Assembly (NCBI GenBank): GCA_017854585.1
Contig: JAFMHK010000003.1
Span: forward strand, 62,001-126,000
Direction of reading: 5' to 3'
Length of the DNA: 64,000 nucleotides
Source of the DNA: Paracoccaceae bacterium
Lineage (GTDB): Bacteria; Pseudomonadota; Alphaproteobacteria; Rhodobacterales; Rhodobacteraceae
The position numbers and the translations under genes are program-made. The notes under the pieces were generated by a model that searched no databases, was not told where the DNA came from, and was given only the letters and a program-made list of their open reading frames with translations. Each line of letters opens with the position of its first letter. The first letter of the stretch is position 1. This document shows positions 61,439-64,000 of this stretch, piece after piece.

Positions 61439-62425
61439 ATGAACACCTATGGGTGGACACGCCGCGCGGCTATCGCTGCGGCAACCGCAACACTTGCATT
61501 TACTGGCATTGCCAAGGCCGACGGACATCAGATGATGGACGCCGTGCATTTCCTCGTTCCCGGCGGCGCTGGCGGCGGCTGGGACGGCACCGCGCGCGGG
61601 ACTGGCGAGGCGCTGATGAACGCGGGTATTGTCGGCACCGCGACCTATGAGAACATGTCGGGGGGCGGCGGTGGCGTTGCTATTGCGCACATGATTGAAA
61701 ACGCGGCCTCGAGCTATGGCACGTTGATGGTCAACTCTACCCCCATCGTGATTCGCTCACTGACCGGCGAGATTTCGCAGAGCTTCCGGGACCTGACGCT
61801 GGTTGCCGGCACCGTTGGCGATTATGCAGCGCTGGTGGTCAGCGCCGACAGCCCCATCAACTCGATGGAAGAGGCGCTTGCCATGTACCGCGAGGCACCG
61901 CTTGATTTCGCAATCGGCGGCGGATCAGTGCCGGGTGGCATGGATCATCTGGTGGCTGCGATCGTGATGCAGGCTGCGGGAGAAGACCCGACTGCCTTCA
62001 ACTACATCGGGTATGATGCAGGTGGTGAGGCCATGGCCGGCCTTCTGTCGGGTGAGATCGATGCGCTTTCGACCGGTTTTTCGGAAGCCGTAGCGCTTGC
62101 CGAGCAGGGCGAGATTCGCATTCTGGGCGTGACCGCGCCTGAGCGTGTCGCCGCCTATGAGGCTGCCCCTACATTTGCGGAGCAAGGCATCGCCGCCGAT
62201 TTCGTGAACTGGCGCGGGTTCTTTGCCGCTCCGGGTCTGCCTGAGGAGCAGCTGACTGCTTATCAGACCATGTTGGGTGCAATGCTGGAAACGCCGGAAT
62301 GGGAAGAGGTCCGTGCGCGCATGGGTCTGGTCAACATCTACCGTCCCGGCGCGGAGTTCGAGGCATTCCTCGAAGCGCAGGAACTGCAGATCGGCGACCT
62401 GATGCGCGAATTGGGTTTCCTCTGA
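61439..62425 (+). CDS. tctC: TTT-family periplasmic binding protein (TctC-like)
   Basis: 328 residues from the ATG at 61439 after GGGAGG; signal peptide of about 24 residues ending at AKADG. Bug/TctC fold: FLVPGGAGGGWDGTARGTGEAL near 36 (the carboxylate-binding loop), ENMSGGGGGVAIAH near 65 and ALSTGFSEAVALAEQGEIRILG near 207. It captures a carboxylate for TctAB. It is separated from tctB by 159 bases with a strong hairpin. Confidence 0.92.
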   Translation: MNTYGWTRRAAIAAATATLAFTGIAKADGHQMMDAVHFLVPGGAGGGWDGTARGTGEALMNAGIVGTATYENMSGGGGGVAIAHMIENAASSYGTLMVNSTPIVIRSLTGEISQSFRDLTLVAGTVGDYAALVVSADSPINSMEEALAMYREAPLDFAIGGGSVPGGMDHLVAAIVMQAAGEDPTAFNYIGYDAGGEAMAGLLSGEIDALSTGFSEAVALAEQGEIRILGVTAPERVAAYEAAPTFAEQGIAADFVNWRGFFAAPGLPEEQLTAYQTMLGAMLETPEWEEVRARMGLVNIYRPGAEFEAFLEAQELQIGDLMRELGFL

Positions 62426-62432
62426 CAAGATC

Positions 62433-62492
62433 GGGCGCGACAGGTTTGGCATCCTTGGCAGGACCGAGGCCAGCCTGACGCCTGTCGCGCCC
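62433..62492. repeat. Stem-loop between tctC and tctB
   Basis: Perfect 12-bp arms GGGCGCGACAGG (62433-62444) and CCTGTCGCGCCC (62481-62492), 8 bases after the tctC stop. There is no T-tract. As in the sugar importer at 12121-12159, this is probably an mRNA processing or stabilising hairpin that raises binding-protein yield over the membrane subunits. Confidence 0.75.
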
Positions 62493-62584
62493 CATTGCAT
62501 CACGGCCGGACCGCCCGCGCCCCGCGTGGCGGTCCCGCAACCCCATAACCCGAACAACCTACCAAAACCCGGGAGGAACGACCC

Positions 62585-63076
62585 ATGGCGCTCGATCGTT
62601 GGATCGCACTGGCCTTTATCGCACTGTGTTGCGTCTATGGTTATGCTGCGTTCTTCACCATGGATCAGCTGCTGCCGCCGATCTTGCAGCGCAACCCGAT
62701 CTGGCCCTCGACCTTCCCCAAGATATTGTCGGTTCTGGGTTTGATTGTTGGATTGATTGTCCTGTTCTCTCCGAAACCGACCGGCAAGCCCGAGGAGGTC
62801 AAGGATGGCACGATCGATCTTAACCGGCTTGGCGACTACCATGTTGGGCAAGCCATCGCGCTGCTGGCGCTGATGATTGTCTATGCGTTGACGCTGCGAC
62901 CGCTGGGGTTTGTCGGCTCCACCATCGGCTTCCTCGTCTTTGGGGCGATCCTTCTTGGCGAACGCAAACTTCATATCTTGATCCCCGTCGCGGCGATTGC
63001 CGCAGGGTCGATCTGGTATCTCGTGCAGGAGGTGCTTGGCATCTTCCTGCGTCCATGGCCCGGCTTCTTGCTGTAA
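62585..63076 (+). CDS. tctB: TTT transporter small membrane subunit (TctB-like)
   Basis: 163 residues, four membrane segments, with the family feature NPIWPSTFPKILSVLGL near 37 and GFVGSTIGFLVFGAILLGER near 101. It partners the large TctA subunit. GGGAGGAACG precedes the start. It is 12 bases upstream of tctA. Confidence 0.92.
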   Translation: MALDRWIALAFIALCCVYGYAAFFTMDQLLPPILQRNPIWPSTFPKILSVLGLIVGLIVLFSPKPTGKPEEVKDGTIDLNRLGDYHVGQAIALLALMIVYALTLRPLGFVGSTIGFLVFGAILLGERKLHILIPVAAIAAGSIWYLVQEVLGIFLRPWPGFLL

Positions 63077-63088
63077 GGAACATAAGAT

Positions 63089-64000
63089 ATGATCGAAGGT
63101 CTCCTGCTTGGCCTCTCGGCGGCGATCACGCCCTTCAATCTGATAATGGTTGTTCTGGGCTGCGTCATCGGCACATTGATCGGCATGCTGCCGGGTCTTG
63201 GCCCGATGTCGATTATTGCCATCATGATCCCTGTCGCCATTGGCATTGGTGATCCGACCGCGGCCCTGATCTTGCTTTCGGGGGTGTATTACGGCGCCAT
63301 CTTTGGCGGCTCGACCTCGTCCATCTTGTTGAACGCGCCGGGGGTCGCGGGCACCGTCGCCACCGCGTTTGACGGCTATCCGATGGCCCGAAAGGGACAG
63401 GCGGGCAAGGCTCTGACGATTGCTGCCATCTCCAGCTTTGCGGGTGGCACCATTGGCGCGATCCTGCTGATGATCTTTGCCCCTGCGCTGTCGAGCGTGG
63501 CGCTATTGTTCCATTCTGCGGAATATTTCGCACTTATGGTTGTGGGGCTTTCGGCCATCGCCGCCTTCGCCGGCACGGGCCAGGTTGGCAAGGCGCTGAT
63601 GATGACGTTGCTTGGCCTGATGATGGGAACGGTGGGCGAAGGCGCGTTGTCGAATACGCCACGGTTCACCTTTGGCATGATGGAATTGCAGTCTGGTTTT
63701 TCGTTCATCACGCTGGCCATGGCGATGTTTGCCCTGCCCGAGGCGCTTTTTCTTGTCATGAACCCTGCGCGCGCGGCGCATGGGGACGGCGGCAAGATCA
63801 CCAACCTGCGCATCACGCGTGCCGAGGCGCGCGCCATTGCCCCCGTGATCGGGCGGCAATCGCTGCAGGGGTTCTTCATCGGCGTGCTGCCGGGGGCGGG
63901 GGCGACCATCGCCTCGTTCCTAGGATACGCGGTTGAACGCAATATTGCCAAAGGCGCGGAACAGGCCGAATTCGGCAAAGGCTCGATCAAGGGCCTTGCC
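63089..64000 (+). CDS. tctA: TTT transporter large membrane subunit (TctA-like), 3' end outside window
   Basis: 304 codons are visible of about 500 usual for the family. Signature GTLIGMLPGLGPMSIIAIM near 28-46 and the duplicated GVLPGAGATIASFLGY near 270-285 are the paired substrate/ion motifs of TctA. YYGAIFGGSTSSILLNAPG near 67 is highly typical. The gene starts after AAGGAACA and ends the visible tctCBA operon. Confidence 0.93.
   Translation, partial: MIEGLLLGLSAAITPFNLIMVVLGCVIGTLIGMLPGLGPMSIIAIMIPVAIGIGDPTAALILLSGVYYGAIFGGSTSSILLNAPGVAGTVATAFDGYPMARKGQAGKALTIAAISSFAGGTIGAILLMIFAPALSSVALLFHSAEYFALMVVGLSAIAAFAGTGQVGKALMMTLLGLMMGTVGEGALSNTPRFTFGMMELQSGFSFITLAMAMFALPEALFLVMNPARAAHGDGGKITNLRITRAEARAIAPVIGRQSLQGFFIGVLPGAGATIASFLGYAVERNIAKGAEQAEFGKGSIKGLA

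Noticed and set aside
1-64000. Mobile elements, CRISPR arrays, tRNA or rRNA genes
   Set aside because: No transposase or integrase motifs, no regularly spaced repeats, and no tRNA- or rRNA-like sequence were seen when reading the window.

Overview
The window reads as the chromosome of an alphaproteobacterium, most likely of the Roseobacter/Rhodobacterales group. GC is high, genes are tightly packed with many 4-base ATGA overlaps, and the gene families fit: a seven-gene Mrp antiporter, TRAP-free tripartite tricarboxylate (TTT) transport, the DUF3726/M19 dipeptidase/Ldh2 cluster, and the acs-adk-DUF4212-symporter neighbourhood. I saw no rRNA, tRNA, CRISPR array, insertion sequence or prophage gene. 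It is a mosaic of metabolic and transport operons.

Layout. 1-2.0 kb (minus): a RimB-like protease, a RimK glutamate ligase and an AstE/AspA-type deacylase. 2.1-5.7 kb (plus): a SitABCD/MntABCD-type Mn/Fe ABC importer behind two palindromic operator-like boxes. 5.7-13.4 kb (minus): a sugar ABC importer operon carrying an argininosuccinate-lyase paralogue, a PfkB kinase and a GlmS/NagB-II-like SIS protein. Facing it at 13.6-20.4 kb (plus) are a ROK regulator, a long PIG-L deacetylase, an EamA exporter, a GAPDH paralogue and a GabD-type dehydrogenase. 20.5-30.6 kb (minus): a GntR regulator, then an acetate region with a sensor-like membrane exonuclease, a small membrane protein, a cNMP/CBS/DUF294 protein, a sodium:solute symporter with its DUF4212 partner, adk and acs. 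31.4-38.9 kb (minus): three LysR regulators around a dipeptidase / unknown / DUF3726 / Ldh2 operon. 39.0-45.8 kb (plus): a tandem USP protein and mrpABCDEFG. 45.8-50.9 kb: a phosphatase and a YbbA/YbbP exporter divergent from TesA, with start codons that overlap. 51.0-55.8 kb: glpR, glpD, glpK and a nitrilase-family hydrolase. 55.8-58.2 kb: an acyl-CoA dehydrogenase and an SDR epimerase. 58.2-64 kb: a TctDE two-component system with its own periplasmic binding protein, divergent from tctC-tctB-tctA; tctA runs off the window.

How the parts work together. The amino-sugar region (5.7-17 kb) is the best candidate for an undescribed catabolic pathway. An importer, a PIG-L deacetylase, a fumarate-releasing type lyase, a sugar kinase and an aminosugar-phosphate isomerase/deaminase sit under one ROK regulator with a 23-bp palindrome in the divergent promoter region. 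The order suggests uptake of an N-acylated aminosugar conjugate, its cleavage, and feeding of a sugar phosphate and fumarate into central metabolism. Other parts worth attention are the dipeptidase-DUF3726 operon with its 566-residue unknown protein, two OxyR-like regulators that lack the peroxidatic cysteine, and an exonuclease built on a sensor-kinase-like chassis in the acetate locus. All functions are inferred by reading the sequence; no database search was run.
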